DNA of 64,000 nucleotides from NCBI GenBank assembly GCA_045125245.1, contig JBGVNF010000021.1, positions 107,490 through 171,489 of the forward strand. The letters are read 5' to 3'. The notes below the pieces were generated by a model that ran no database searches, had not been told where the DNA came from, and saw only the letters and a program-made list of their open reading frames with translations. The translations under genes and the position numbers were made by a program. This document shows positions 63,884 through 64,000 of this stretch, piece by piece (the stretch's first letter is position 1; every line of letters starts with the position of its first letter). Origin of the DNA: SVEL01 sp045125245. GTDB taxonomy: Bacteria; Bacillota; Clostridia; Lachnospirales; Lachnospiraceae.

Positions 63884-64000
63884 ATTAACCTCCACGTAAT
63901 ACATAATTTTTCTGATTACTATTTTATCACATTATCACAACAAAGTCACTATGTATTATTCAATTATTTTCAAATATAACAAATCCTTAGCGAGTTTTTT

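Overview
The window looks like chromosome of a low-G+C, spore-forming Firmicute, most likely a Lachnospiraceae member (Lachnospira/Roseburia/Butyrivibrio-like). The basis is the complete spoIIIAA-AH operon, spo0A, spoIVB and spoIIM; the AT-rich intergenic DNA; strong GGAGG ribosome binding sites; and the gene order xseA-xseB-ispA-dxs-nadK-argR-recN-spoIVB. Species identity is inference. Almost every gene is on the minus strand. No rRNA, tRNA or CRISPR array was seen.

Layout. 1-5549: the start of a CheR-like methyltransferase, a transglutaminase-like lipoprotein, a rhomboid-like protein without its catalytic serine, a large membrane protein, a shortened XerD-like protein without catalytic residues, SpoIIM and a Nudix ADP-ribose pyrophosphatase. 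5583-16231: housekeeping genes (proC, an aminotransferase, rny, recX-recA with a LexA box, pncC, pgsA, rimO, rpoZ, gmk, yicC). 16321-20093: a spermidine/putrescine ABC operon in which PotC and PotD are fused. 20260-30485: rqcH (+), membrane proteins, an ECF substrate-binding subunit, glycogen synthase, spo0A, trpS, an unusual receiver protein and a beta-CASP metallo-beta-lactamase ribonuclease (+). 30506-33592: a TPP-riboswitch-controlled thiamine/HMP uptake operon. 33681-40085: a Lon-like AAA ATPase without protease domain, ATP-dependent PEP carboxykinase, a leucine-rich-repeat surface protein, an unknown protein and spoIVB. 40160-53306: one long co-oriented run, spoIIIAA-AH, asp23, nusB, xseAB, ispA, dxs, nadK, argR, recN. 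53484-54491: a thioesterase (+) and a low-molecular-weight tyrosine phosphatase (-) converging on a shared terminator.

54492-62839 is an accessory island between the phosphatase and an HD-GYP-like gene. Its left part is a decayed integrative element. It has a four-gene operon headed by a ribbon-helix-helix protein, whose TATAAT/TTGACA promoter is interleaved with two exact 14-bp direct repeats, and a broken Tn916/Tn1549-type integrase whose catalytic tyrosine codon is now TAA. Its right part is a controller-protein restriction-modification locus. A 721-residue adenine methyltransferase with two N-terminal helix-turn-helix-like segments converges on an operon made of a controller gene, a PD-(D/E)XK protein and a second PD-(D/E)XK protein. 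A 26-bp C-box lies in the controller promoter, and an ASCH-like protein gene is just upstream.

The least ordinary material is this restriction locus: two different nuclease folds with one methyltransferase, and a controller gene whose only in-frame start is a TTG overlapping the stop of a six-codon leader. Next are the repeat-controlled four-gene operon and several degenerate enzymes kept as intact reading frames (XerD-like, rhomboid-like, HD-GYP-like, kinase-remnant receiver).
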